Positions 33,812 to 41,911 of a DNA stretch of 64,000 nucleotides are shown here, piece after piece (position 1 is the stretch's first letter; each line of letters starts with the position of its first letter). Made by a program: the position numbers and the translations under genes. The notes under the pieces are model-generated. The model was not told the DNA's origin and did not search any database. It saw only the letters and a list, made by a program, of their open reading frames with translations. Source of the DNA: Candidatus Korarchaeum sp. GTDB taxonomy: Archaea > Korarchaeota > Korarchaeia > Korarchaeales > Korarchaeaceae. Where the stretch lies: positions 186,001 to 250,000 of the forward strand of contig JAJHQZ010000001.1 of assembly GCA_020833055.1 (NCBI GenBank). Direction: 5' to 3'.

Positions 33812-34045
33812 TTGAGCGTCCTAATGGATGCGCACTTGAGGATCCTTAGGAGGCTCGAAAGAGCTGGCCCCGAGGGAGTTGTCGCTTCAGAACTTATTCC
33901 AGATAGAGTAGCGAGGGAGTTCGTCCTGAAATATCTCGCGAGTAAGGGCCTTATTGTCAGGAGGAGGAAGTTCAGGGGGGAGAGGGTTTTCATAACGACT
34001 AAGGGCTTAGTGCTTCTCCGTGACTATGGCGATGGTGCTACTTAA
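33812..34045 (+). CDS. Small winged-helix protein
   Basis: The 77 residues read as one winged helix: HLRILRRLERAGPEGVVASEL (first helices), VAREFVLKYLASKGLIVRRRK (recognition helix and start of wing), and GERVFITTKGLVLL (wing and last helix). A DNA-binding regulator is likely; the target is unknown. The TTG start has an AGGTGA site 8 bases upstream. A TTTTATAG promoter element lies near 33728, leaving an unusually GC-rich leader. It lies 35 bp before tgtA and may be co-transcribed. Confidence 0.75.
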   Translation: MSVLMDAHLRILRRLERAGPEGVVASELIPDRVAREFVLKYLASKGLIVRRRKFRGERVFITTKGLVLLRDYGDGAT

Positions 34046-34080
34046 AACACTAATTTATTTTTTTATACTGAGGAGTCTAA

Positions 34081-35856
34081 ATGAGTCTATACTTCAGGGT
34101 CAGGAAGAGTGATGCTTCCGCTAGGCTCTCAGAACTTAGGACGAAATCTGGAACTTTAATACTCCCTGAGTTCTTCCCAGTCTACAATCCGAACAAACCA
34201 GTGATCTCCCCAAGAGAAATGAGAGAGATGGATGTTAAAGCTATCATAACGAACTCATATGTGATATACAGGACTCCTGATTTGAAGGAAGCTGCTCTCG
34301 AGAGGGGGATCCACTCCCTCCTGGGCTTCGACGGTATAGTGATGACGGATTCAGGGGCTTACCAGATATATAGGTACGGGAGGGTCGATGTCTCTAATAG
34401 TGAGATACTGCTCTTCCAACACTCCATAGGATCTGATATAGGGAGCATCCTAGATATCCCTATGTCATCAGAGATCGGAAGGGAGGAGGCTGAATTAGGT
34501 GTGGAACAGACGATAAGGAATGCTGAGGAATGGGCTTCAATGAGAGAAGAGCTCTCTGGTACGCTCTGGGTCGGAACGCCGCAGGGATCCATCTATAGAG
34601 ACCTAGTGATTAAGTGCTCTGAGAGGATAAGGGAGCTAGATTTCGATTATAATGGCGTCGGTTCGATCAAAGTAGCACTTGAGAAATACGATTTCGTGAC
34701 GCAAGTAGATCATTTCATGTTGATAAGATCTATCCTCAGAGCGGGTAAGCCCTTCCATTTCTGGGGGATAGGTCATCCTTCGACATTCGCCTTCTTCGCA
34801 GCAATAGGGGCGGATTCATTCGATTCAGCATCTTATTCTCTTTACGCCGAACAGGGGAGGTATATGACACCACATGGAACTTTATCACTCGATGAGATAG
34901 AGGAATTCCCTTGCCCATGCCCAGTCTGTTCAAATTATGACCCTAGAGAGGTAAGATCCATGGAGAGAGAGGAGAGGATTAAGTTATTAGCTAAGCACAA
35001 CCTCTATGTATCGATTAGTGAGATCAAGAAAGTTAGGGAGGCTATAAGAGGAGAGTGGTTGTGGGAACTCGTCCAAGAGAGATCTAGATTTCATCCCAAT
35101 TTATATTCTGCCTTACTACATTTATTGAGGAGATATTCACAACTCCTAGAAGTGAGAGAGCCTTTATTTAAGTCATCCGGGCTCCAATTCTCAGGACCCG
35201 AGAGCTTCCTCAGACCCGAGGTAGTTAGAGCGAGAAACAGAATAAAAAATATCCACCATAATAAGAAATTCAAGAGATTTTTATATGGAGAAGTCCCACT
35301 GGGATTAAAATATTTATACCCATTCGGGCAAACTATCTGCCCTTATGATGATGAAGTACTGGATGAGCCGAGTGATGATGAGATACTCTCATGCGTCCTC
35401 TCATACCAATACGATTTTCCCTTCCCGAAAATCACTGGAGCTAGTATGAGGAGGTCTAAAAGCACTGGAACGCTTAGAGAGGTCACTCTAGAGGGCAAAG
35501 TGATAGGTCACTTCAGACCGAGTGATGGTGCTTTCATACCAACACTAGATGGGGCTTCCCTCATATTGAGACACATCCCCTCCCCGAAGGGGAGAGTCGT
35601 CGTTAAGGAGCGTTTCTCTGAGACTGTCGCTAAGGGGACGACTGTCTTCGTTAAGTTCGTTAAGGAGGCTGATCCCTCTATAAGGCCGAAGAGTGAGGTA
35701 ATAGTGGTTAATGAGAGAGATGAATTACTTGCGACGGGGAGATCATTACTATCAGGAGTCGAATATTCTCAATATCATCCAGATCATCCCTTCATAGTAA
35801 TAAGGAGGCATGTGAAGCCTAGATCGGGAGAAAAGCCTCCTGAAGAAGACTTATAG
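34081..35856 (+). CDS. tgtA: Archaeosine tRNA-guanine transglycosylase
   Basis: It exchanges guanine 15 in the tRNA D loop for preQ0, the first step to archaeosine. The TIM-barrel catalytic domain has MTDSGAYQIYRYG with the general-acid Asp90, LWVGTPQGSIYRDL near 161-174, and zinc ligands in CPCPVC near 278 followed by HNLYVS. Middle linker domains follow. The C-terminal PUA domain (GRVVVKERFSETVAKGTTVFVKFV to about 580) is typical of full-length archaeal TgtA. The length of 591 fits. Its 3' end overlaps the convergent coaE-like kinase gene by 38 bp. Confidence 0.95.
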   Translation: MSLYFRVRKSDASARLSELRTKSGTLILPEFFPVYNPNKPVISPREMREMDVKAIITNSYVIYRTPDLKEAALERGIHSLLGFDGIVMTDSGAYQIYRYGRVDVSNSEILLFQHSIGSDIGSILDIPMSSEIGREEAELGVEQTIRNAEEWASMREELSGTLWVGTPQGSIYRDLVIKCSERIRELDFDYNGVGSIKVALEKYDFVTQVDHFMLIRSILRAGKPFHFWGIGHPSTFAFFAAIGADSFDSASYSLYAEQGRYMTPHGTLSLDEIEEFPCPCPVCSNYDPREVRSMEREERIKLLAKHNLYVSISEIKKVREAIRGEWLWELVQERSRFHPNLYSALLHLLRRYSQLLEVREPLFKSSGLQFSGPESFLRPEVVRARNRIKNIHHNKKFKRFLYGEVPLGLKYLYPFGQTICPYDDEVLDEPSDDEILSCVLSYQYDFPFPKITGASMRRSKSTGTLREVTLEGKVIGHFRPSDGAFIPTLDGASLILRHIPSPKGRVVVKERFSETVAKGTTVFVKFVKEADPSIRPKSEVIVVNERDELLATGRSLLSGVEYSQYHPDHPFIVIRRHVKPRSGEKPPEEDL

Positions 35857-36358
35857 CTTCTTCTTTAGTTCTCCTATCTATAGTGATAGAGACCATCCCT
35901 ACCCCCGGCTGGCCATACACCACGATCCACCCCTCAGGCGGTAATATTACCGCTGGAAACCCTAATAGATCCTCTTCTCCATCCACAATTACTGCAACAT
36001 TTTTACCTAATAATGATATTTCTATTGCTTTTTTTACTTTAAGCCAAGCTTCTCTCGTGAGAGTACCGGCTGGGTTCCTCGCGATCACTATGAAATACTC
36101 ATCTAAGTAGAAGATAGCGGAACAATCCATCTCTCTCCTCTCCTTCAAGTCTATTATAACAACTTCAGGCCTCTTACCGGATGCTAACAGTTCTTTAGTG
36201 ACCTTATCACCTACTGAGATTATCTTCTTATTCTTTAAAATTCCTAAGTCTTTAACGATGCTTCCCTTAATTTCAGAAACCTTCTTCCTCTTATCTTCTA
36301 ATAATTTTAAGTTAAACGAGATCTCCATCCCGTCCTCGGATAAAAAGCGGTCTGACAT
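35819..36358 (-). CDS. GTP-dependent dephospho-CoA kinase (DUF359)
   Basis: The archaeal enzyme for the last step of coenzyme A synthesis, using GTP rather than ATP. Family marks are IISVGDKVTKELLASG near 46-61, VVIIDLKERRE near 68, the VIVDGEEDLLGFPAVI segment near 125-140 with its acidic residues, and VVYGQPGVGMV near 147. The length of 179 residues is usual. It is divergent from the radical SAM gene with a 15-bp spacer. Confidence 0.92.
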   Translation of the reverse strand: MSDRFLSEDGMEISFNLKLLEDKRKKVSEIKGSIVKDLGILKNKKIISVGDKVTKELLASGKRPEVVIIDLKERREMDCSAIFYLDEYFIVIARNPAGTLTREAWLKVKKAIEISLLGKNVAVIVDGEEDLLGFPAVILPPEGWIVVYGQPGVGMVSITIDRRTKEEAISLLQEAFLPI

Positions 36359-36373
36359 AAGGTTAGTCGGACG

Positions 36374-37888
36374 ATGTTCCTAATATTGGATGCGCTAGCA
36401 GCTGGTGAAGGGAGGAGGCTATCGTCCTTAGATGTTATAGGAGCGGGACCTAGGCTTTTAGCAGGTATTTTAGAGAGATTCAACTTGGAGTATAAGATCC
36501 TCAGGGTAGAGGACTTCATCAGGATCGGGAAGAAGTTCAAGGGAGTCACTCTAGTTAGCGCTATGACTATGGATGAGCCAGCTGTCTCGAGGGCTTCGAA
36601 GTTAATTGAAGGTGTCAAGATACTGGGTGGACCCATCACATCCGACCTCAGCTCTGTTAAGAGGCTCGGATTCGATCTAGGAGTCTGGGGAGAAGGCGAA
36701 ATCTCCCTCGAATCCCTGTTGAGTAGAGGGCTCTCTAATGGTATTATCCCGGATGTCGGGGGAATCCCTAACATTATATTACCTAACGGTAAGACCACTG
36801 AATTCAGATATCTATCTAGAGAGGAGTTCATGAAGTTCGAGTCTTCAACTAAAGCGATAAAATACTATAAGACTGTCCCGCACTATAGGAGCTCTAGAGT
36901 TTATGTAGAAGTCCAGAGGAGCTGCTCTAATTTCTACAGGCCTAGGTTGATCGCCTCCCCGGATATATGTAAGAGTTGCCCATCTTCATGCTCTGAGATA
37001 TGCCCGCAGAACATACCCCCGGGATGCGGTTACTGCTCGATACCCCTCCTCTACGGACCGCCGAAGTCGAGGAGTGAGGAGAGCATATTGAGGGAGATAG
37101 GGGAATTAGCGATAGCTGGAGTCAGGAGGTTCGTTTTGAGTGGCGCTGATTTCCTCGAATACGGGAGGGATCTCATCTCGACACCTTTGACGAACCCGAG
37201 GGATCCAGGACCTAACTTAGATGCTATAGATTCGCTGCTATCTAAAGTTAAGGGTTTATCGGAGAGGTACTCTTTCTTCTTCGAGATCGAGAACGTGAAG
37301 CCCTGCCTCGTGAACGAAGAAGTTGCCTATACACTCAGTAAATATCTCAAGGGTACCCCCATCCATATAGGAGTGGAGACAGGAGATCCTGAGCACGCTA
37401 GATTAATAGGGAGGCCATGCAGCCCGGAAGATTCATTTAGAGCTATTAAGATCCTCAAGAAGTATGGATTGAGGCCTTACGCTTACTTCATACACAGCCT
37501 CCCCGGGCAGAGTGAGCGAGTGGCTAAGAAGACGCTGGAGATGATGAGAGCTGTTTATGATGCTGGGGCTGAGAAGATAACAATTTACAGGTTCAAACCA
37601 CTTCCAGGGACAGCTTTTCAGGATTTTGAGGTCAAGGTAGATCGTAACTCTAGGATGATAAGCGAGCTCGCGATCGATCTTAATAGGAAGAGGAAAGAGG
37701 AGCTCTTGGGAAAGATAATGGAGGTTATAGTAGCGCCCAAGATCGGGAGGTACTGCTACGCATATCCGGTAAATGGCGGTCCAGTGGTTAGGTTGAGGTG
37801 TAGTAAGGGTTTGAATGTCGGGAGGATCGTTAGAGTGATGATAAAGGGCGTGGTATCGGATAGAATGGTTGAAGGAGTCGTGATCTAA
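36374..37888 (+). CDS. Radical SAM protein with B12-binding-like N-terminus and TRAM-like C-terminus
   Basis: Residues 1-125 look like a cobalamin-binding-type Rossmann domain without an obvious cobalamin His. The radical SAM barrel follows; its cluster motif is unusual. The canonical C-x3-C-x2-C is replaced by RSC at the strand end, an inserted CKSCPSSCSEIC knot, and then PPGCGYCSIPLLYG. Later strands are recognisable (FVLSGADFLEYG, HIGVETGDPEHARLIGRP, AYFIHSLPGQSE). The last 60 residues (VVRLRCSKGLNVGRIVRVM) resemble a TRAM RNA-binding domain as in methylthiotransferases. The substrate is unknown; tRNA modification is one possibility given the neighbouring tgtA. Confidence 0.75.
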   Translation: MFLILDALAAGEGRRLSSLDVIGAGPRLLAGILERFNLEYKILRVEDFIRIGKKFKGVTLVSAMTMDEPAVSRASKLIEGVKILGGPITSDLSSVKRLGFDLGVWGEGEISLESLLSRGLSNGIIPDVGGIPNIILPNGKTTEFRYLSREEFMKFESSTKAIKYYKTVPHYRSSRVYVEVQRSCSNFYRPRLIASPDICKSCPSSCSEICPQNIPPGCGYCSIPLLYGPPKSRSEESILREIGELAIAGVRRFVLSGADFLEYGRDLISTPLTNPRDPGPNLDAIDSLLSKVKGLSERYSFFFEIENVKPCLVNEEVAYTLSKYLKGTPIHIGVETGDPEHARLIGRPCSPEDSFRAIKILKKYGLRPYAYFIHSLPGQSERVAKKTLEMMRAVYDAGAEKITIYRFKPLPGTAFQDFEVKVDRNSRMISELAIDLNRKRKEELLGKIMEVIVAPKIGRYCYAYPVNGGPVVRLRCSKGLNVGRIVRVMIKGVVSDRMVEGVVI

Positions 37889-38053
37889 GTATCGCCGAGA
37901 AATCTTCAGTTATATTCATTATTCATTCTTTTAATAAATATTTTTTAGTACTTACTTTTTAAATCTTGGATTTCAATCTTAACTATCCTACAAATTATCT
38001 CTGAATACACATCAAAATATGTATGAGTTAGCCTATCCTTGCACCTAATGATA
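37889..38053. other. Intergenic, AT-rich
   Basis: Nothing coding seen; the stretch leads directly into the transposon relic. A TTTTTTAG run near 37942 may end the radical SAM transcript. Confidence 0.35.
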
Positions 38054-38268
38054 CCGTTGTCGGATAGTTAACTAACTATCCGTTTCACCTAAGCCTTAGC
38101 TTCAGTGGTTCAGGGGCAACGGGGCTCCCTTCATCCTGAGCATGTCCGCGGACGTTCCTATCTTTCTCGTGACCGCGTGGGCATCTCATAAACCTATGCC
38201 CATTCAGAGGTAATCTCCACTCACATACCGGGCACAAGTCTGGAGTTCCTCAGCAACCATATATACTT
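38054..38268 (-). pseudogene. TnpB C-terminal relic with IS605-type right end (copy 2)
   Basis: On the minus strand a 54-codon open stretch ends at TGA (38087-38085) and reads CPVCEWRLPLNGHRFMRCPR, then GHEKDRNVRGHAQDEGSPVA, the TnpB zinc finger and the DRD/DRN catalytic region near the C-terminus. The second CxxC has lost a Cys (CPRGH). Just upstream the reading shifts frame: a KYIWLLRNSRL segment, which should precede LCPVC, is in another frame. After the stop come GTGAAACGG, a perfect palindrome (CGGATAGTTA at 38061-38070, TAACTATCCG at 38073-38082) and GACAACGG. The end of this element matches the relic at 8420. Confidence 0.8.
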
Positions 38269-38374
38269 ATGAGGAGTTATAGGTTAACTTTTTGGAGGCT
38301 ATTAGCATACCCTCCATAAGACACTTTGATTCTTCGCTCGCCTTCAGCTCATTCTGAAGAGTTCTTTAATCCCA

Positions 38375-38749
38375 TTAAAGGGCTAGCATGTATCCTGTGA
38401 ACTCAGATAGGTCTAGCTCTCTTTTTGCTAGATCGAGCTTTATCCTGTAGGCCTCCATATCCAATGCCCCGAAGATCAAAGGAACTGGCAGTTTATCGAT
38501 TAAGAATGCCTCAATACCTATTTCCTTTCCCTCAATTTCAACAATTAAATCGCAGAGAAAGCTGCAGATGATCTTATCTCCATCAGCTGCTATAAATTCC
38601 CTTGGAATAAGCAATTTCCTCGGAGTGGAGAGTTCTAATGCTACATCGCTTCTAATAAGAGATCTCGATGCACCACTATCGAACAAGACGCTGAGCCTCC
38701 TTTCCCCTTTATCACCTCTAACAAGAAGCTCTCGCCTGATCACGCCCAC
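38375..38749 (-). CDS. Retropepsin-like aspartic protease
   Basis: A 124-residue single-lobe aspartyl protease-like protein. The active-site motif is LFDSGASRSLI near 23-33 (D-S/T-G-A), a psi-loop IPREFIAADGD follows, and the second hydrophobic-Gly motif is VPLIFGALDMEAY near 89-101. Such proteins act as homodimers. There is no signal peptide or membrane helix, so it is cytoplasmic. Natural substrates of archaeal members are unknown. It lies directly beside a TnpB relic and may belong to accessory DNA. Confidence 0.82.
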   Translation of the reverse strand: MGVIRRELLVRGDKGERRLSVLFDSGASRSLIRSDVALELSTPRKLLIPREFIAADGDKIICSFLCDLIVEIEGKEIGIEAFLIDKLPVPLIFGALDMEAYRIKLDLAKRELDLSEFTGYMLAL

Positions 38750-39129
38750 AACATCACCTCAAATTTCGATTTTAAACATCTATTTTAACTGTATCGTTTC
38801 TAAAGCTGGAGATCAAGACCCGCTCTGCGAACTCAGACTCTAAGACTGTTTGGGGTTTGGGTTAGCGGAGCGAGGAGCTCTTCTAGGGAGGTGAGAGGAT
38901 AGATTTGACGAGACAATGTTCTATCTGAAAGCTGTAGACAAAATGTTAGTAGAATCAATAGGGAGAGGGGGTGTGGTTCACGAAGAAATAATCATAAGGA
39001 ACTCTGATGTCGGTGCTCAGCTTTGAGAATAGAGCCATTCATTATAAGAAGGATGCGTGCAATGGGTCTAATTCTCCAGCAGTCATTCTTTATTTTCAAG
39101 TCATTGACTCCGCTCATGAAATCCTTAAA
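38750..39129. other. Accessory non-coding region
   Basis: It contains one short frame at 38916-39026 (36 codons, starting MFYLKAVDKML and ending VGAQL), which I do not recognise and would not call a gene without support. No ribosome-binding site is well placed. The rest shows no structure I can name. Confidence 0.3.
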
Positions 39130-39315
39130 TAACTAAAATCACATAACCCCACGGAAATTACTGGTAAACGCACGAATGTTAAGATTTGTGTTGATGAAGA
39201 TGTAGTTAGAGAAGCAAAGGAAATGAGCTTGAATACTCTAGAATCTGTGAATAATGTCTTAAAACAGGCAATTAAGATTAATTCTACTCGAAGGGTAAGA
39301 TCAAGAGTTATGAGA
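39130..39315 (+). pseudogene. Relic of a small antitoxin-like (RHH/CcdA type) gene
   Basis: The forward frame through 39175-39310 reads NVKICVDEDVVREAKEMSLN then TLESVNNVLKQAIK, the strand-helix-helix pattern of small ribbon-helix-helix antitoxins (VKI-x-V-D-E-D-x-x-x-E-A-K). There is no ATG, GTG or TTG before this in frame after the TAA near 39131, and the frame runs without a stop into the 3' end of tRNA-Pro. It therefore looks truncated at both ends. No toxin gene is adjacent. Confidence 0.5.
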
Positions 39316-39389
39316 TGGGGCCGCCGGGATTTGAACCCGGGACCACCAGCGCCCCAGGCTGGCATCCTACCTAGCTAGACCACGGCCCC
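39316..39389 (-). tRNA. tRNA-Pro (GGG)
   Basis: Minus-strand cloverleaf with acceptor GGGGCCG/CGGCCCC and A73. The anticodon loop CTGGGGC gives GGG on a CCAGC/GCTGG stem. The 3' end of the gene faces the decayed accessory region, as often seen at integration sites. Confidence 0.94.
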
Positions 39390-39444
39390 TCTAATATGGG
39401 CCTTCAATTTTAAAAACAATTATTCCGAGGTGACTAGATTATAA

Positions 39445-40230
39445 ATGTTGTATGGGGACGCCGCAGTGCTCGCTGGTCTCGTATCGATCTTCGTCGTCGG
39501 ATCGCTGGGCTATATTAAGGGAGCTGTCGATAGGAGCGGTCTAGCTGCAGGCATATTAATTGGTTCACTCTTCGCCCTATCTGGAGGCCTCATAGCTGTC
39601 ATCACACTCATAACCTTCTTCCTAATAGGGAGCTTCTTCACTAAGTATGGCTACTCGAGGAAGGAGAGCCTAGGAGCTGCGGAACCGAAGAAAGGAGCTA
39701 GAGGATGGAAGAGTGTCCTCTCAAATTTATTCTTCCCTTCATTAGCTATAATACTTTATCGATTGAGCTCCGATAGCACTTATGCCCTCGCTTTCGTGTC
39801 CTCTATCTCCTGCTCCCTGGCGGATACTCTGGGGAGTGAGATAGGGCTCCTAGATAGGAGGGGGCCCTGGATAATAACTAGCATGAGGAGAACGCAGCCA
39901 GGTACTTCAGGCGCTATCTCGATCCTGGGAACTATCTCCAGTATCCTCGGATCCTTCATAATACCCATCGAGGCCTTTCAATTCGGGATCCTGAGCTTCA
40001 ACGAGCTCTTCATATCATCCACGATAGCCTTCTCCTCCTCCATGCTCGATTCCTTACTCGGAGCTACGATCCAGGCGAAATACTCGTGCGATGGTAGGGT
40101 AGTGGAGGATCCCTCTTACTGCAGTGAAGCTGAGCTATTGAGTGGATTCCGTTTCATAGATAACCATGCTGTCAATCTAATTTCTACCGGCTTCGCTTTC
40201 CTCCTCTCATTGATAGAGGGGATGCTATGA
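39445..40230 (+). CDS. DUF92 family integral membrane protein
   Basis: An integral membrane protein of the DUF92/TMEM19 family, distantly related to phytyl-phosphate kinase VTE6. About six hydrophobic segments are visible, for example AAVLAGLVSIFVVGSLGYI at the start and GLIAVITLITFFLIGSFF near 48-65. Conserved polar motifs are KKGARGWKSVLSN, a SLADTLGSEIG segment near 124-134, and RRTQPGTSGAISILG. A link to polyprenyl phosphate metabolism is suggested by the relatives and by the glycosyltransferase that follows with a 4-bp overlap. Confidence 0.88.
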   Translation: MLYGDAAVLAGLVSIFVVGSLGYIKGAVDRSGLAAGILIGSLFALSGGLIAVITLITFFLIGSFFTKYGYSRKESLGAAEPKKGARGWKSVLSNLFFPSLAIILYRLSSDSTYALAFVSSISCSLADTLGSEIGLLDRRGPWIITSMRRTQPGTSGAISILGTISSILGSFIIPIEAFQFGILSFNELFISSTIAFSSSMLDSLLGATIQAKYSCDGRVVEDPSYCSEAELLSGFRFIDNHAVNLISTGFAFLLSLIEGML

Positions 40231-40958
40231 GGGTCTCTGTAGTGGTCCCGACTTACAATGAGGAGGATTACATCGAGAGGTCCTTGAGAGCTCTGAGGAA
40301 CGTTGGGGCTCATGAAATAGTGGTTGTAGATGGTGGAAGTCGTGATAGGACTTTGGAGATAGCTGAGAAATATGCTGATATCGTGGAGAGTTCTAGCTCC
40401 TTAGACTCCCCCGCTAAAGCTAGGAACGCGGGGATAAAGCTGTCCACCGGGGATCTAGTGGCTTTCATAGATGCTGATACAGTCGTATCCAAGAGCTGGC
40501 TCAACGCTATAATGAAGTGTTTCGAGGACGAGAAGGTAGTTGGAGCGTCTGGCCCCGCCTATCCCCTTGAGGATGATAGTCTCTTAATCCCACCGTACAT
40601 CTTCGTTTACGATATACTCGTGAGATTGACTCTACTCATAGGTAGGCCCCACTTCCTCGGTTTCAACTGCGTCTACAGGAGGGATTTCCTGGAGAGGGTT
40701 TCCGGGTTCAATGAGGGAGTCAGAGTATCAGAAGACGCTCTTCTATCGATGGAAGCGATTAAATATGGAGAACTGAGGTTTTTGAAGGATATGTCTGTTT
40801 ACACATCAGCTAGGAGGCTTAAAACGAGAGGGATCGCTGAAAGCCTCTTCTATTTACTCTACAATGGACCCTCAGTCATATTCCTGAATAAGCCATTCAA
40901 TTACTATCCTAGACCTTCAGAAAGTCGGAAAGAGAATCGTAGAGTTGAACGAGCCTGA
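40227..40958 (+). CDS. GT2 family glycosyltransferase
   Basis: A GT-A fold transferase of 243 residues. It starts SVVVPTYNEEDYIERSL, has VVVDGGSRDRTLEIAEKY near 32-49, an AFIDADTVVSKSWL acceptor/metal segment near 75-88, and VSGFNEGVRVSEDALLS near 153-169 with the E-D of the catalytic region. No membrane helix is obvious. The ATGA overlap with the DUF92 gene indicates one operon, likely for surface glycan or lipid-linked sugar synthesis. The end overlaps pcc1 convergently by 50 bp. Confidence 0.88.
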   Translation: MRVSVVVPTYNEEDYIERSLRALRNVGAHEIVVVDGGSRDRTLEIAEKYADIVESSSSLDSPAKARNAGIKLSTGDLVAFIDADTVVSKSWLNAIMKCFEDEKVVGASGPAYPLEDDSLLIPPYIFVYDILVRLTLLIGRPHFLGFNCVYRRDFLERVSGFNEGVRVSEDALLSMEAIKYGELRFLKDMSVYTSARRLKTRGIAESLFYLLYNGPSVIFLNKPFNYYPRPSESRKENRRVERA

Positions 40959-41136
40959 GTATACTATTTATAATTGCTCTAACTCTAGCAGGCCTATCCT
41001 CAATCATTATCAATACCCTACTCCCTACTATCTCCGGTTTCAGATCTGTGAAATCCGGATAGAATGCTTTGAAAAAATCAGAGGCCTCTTCATCGCCTTC
41101 AAACTTTATCTCGAGGCTAACTGATACTCTCGCCAT
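40909..41136 (-). CDS. pcc1: KEOPS complex subunit Pcc1-like
   Basis: A small 75-residue protein matching Pcc1, the dimerisation platform of the KEOPS complex that makes t6A in tRNA. Typical features are the SVSLEIKFEGDEEASDFFKAF start, LKPEIVGSRVLIMIED and the RPARVRAIINSILRLVQL helix. It overlaps the Brix gene by 20 bp at the end of a long minus-strand cluster where pcc1 is also found in other archaea, near exosome and L37Ae genes. Confidence 0.85.
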   Translation of the reverse strand: MARVSVSLEIKFEGDEEASDFFKAFYPDFTDLKPEIVGSRVLIMIEDRPARVRAIINSILRLVQLYDSLSDFLKV

Positions 41137-41665
41137 ATTCTCTGACCCCCACTATCCTCATCCTCGGCCCGATTTCCTCAAGAGGGAAGACCCTGTAGAA
41201 ACTGGCCTTGAGCCCGTCCTCAGAAGTGAGGAGGAGGGAGATATCGAAATATCTCCTGAGCTCTAGCTCCTCTAATTTGACAGATTTTGTATTGAATGAT
41301 CTCGCTAAGAGCTCAGCTTCATTCTCCAACTCATCGGAAGAGTATGCTATACATAACCTCCGGGAGTGAGGGGCCCTCTTCCCCGTTATCTCCCTCCTGA
41401 GAGAGACCCCGCTCAAGATAACTAGAGATATCGGCTTGAGGTGAGATGGTGTAGGCTCATAAAATATTAAAGAAGACGGATTCCCCCTCTGAGTTCCGAC
41501 TATGACGACTCTATCAGCCCCAATCTTAATAGCTAACTCATTGAGGTCCTCAAGGGACATTTTCCCTCTGTTCCTTCTATTGGAATTCGGTAATACGTGA
41601 TAGAGATCTCTGACGAAGGATCTCGTCCTTCTAGATGGCCTCCTAGTCGTAGTTATCAGGATCAA
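41117..41665 (-). CDS. Brix-domain protein (Imp4-like ribosome biogenesis factor)
   Basis: The single Brix domain fills the protein: ILITTTRRPSRRTRSFVRDL at the start, MSLEDLNELAIKIGADRVVIVG near 36-57, then GNPSSLIFYEP and LSGVSLRREI. Eukaryotic relatives (Imp4, Brx1, Rpf) assemble pre-rRNA. The length of 182 is typical for the archaeal form. It overlaps rpl37ae by 4 bp and pcc1 by 20 bp, within a conserved archaeal cluster. Confidence 0.9.
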   Translation of the reverse strand: MILITTTRRPSRRTRSFVRDLYHVLPNSNRRNRGKMSLEDLNELAIKIGADRVVIVGTQRGNPSSLIFYEPTPSHLKPISLVILSGVSLRREITGKRAPHSRRLCIAYSSDELENEAELLARSFNTKSVKLEELELRRYFDISLLLTSEDGLKASFYRVFPLEEIGPRMRIVGVREYGESIS

Positions 41666-41910
41666 GTTGTCTCCCTTGCAAGTTCCGCACCTCTAGCTAA
41701 AGCAGTGAAAGGCTCCCATGCACCTCCTGTGAATACCTTCCCACATTTCTTACAACCCCAAACTCCCAACCTAACTCTCTTCACAGCTTGAGCTCCACAA
41801 TATGGGCATTTGTAAGTACTCTTGCTCTTCTGAAGTATGGACTCTACTCTCTTCCTTATCTTCGAACCGTATCTCATAGTCCTGAGCTTACTCCTCGGAG
41901 CCCTAGCCAT
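41662..41910 (-). CDS. rpl37ae: Ribosomal protein L37Ae
   Basis: A zinc-ribbon 50S protein of 82 residues. It has a basic N-terminus (RAPRSKLRTMRYGSKIRKRV), CPYCGAQAVKRV and CKKCGKVFTGGAWEP, where the last FTGGAW segment is a hallmark. It lies 1 bp after rrp42, as in many archaeal exosome superoperons. Confidence 0.96.
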   Translation of the reverse strand: MARAPRSKLRTMRYGSKIRKRVESILQKSKSTYKCPYCGAQAVKRVRLGVWGCKKCGKVFTGGAWEPFTALARGAELARETT

Positions 41911-41911
41911 C

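Noticed and set aside
38916-39026. 36-codon frame in the accessory region
   Set aside because: No ribosome-binding site in place, no family resemblance and surrounded by decayed sequence.
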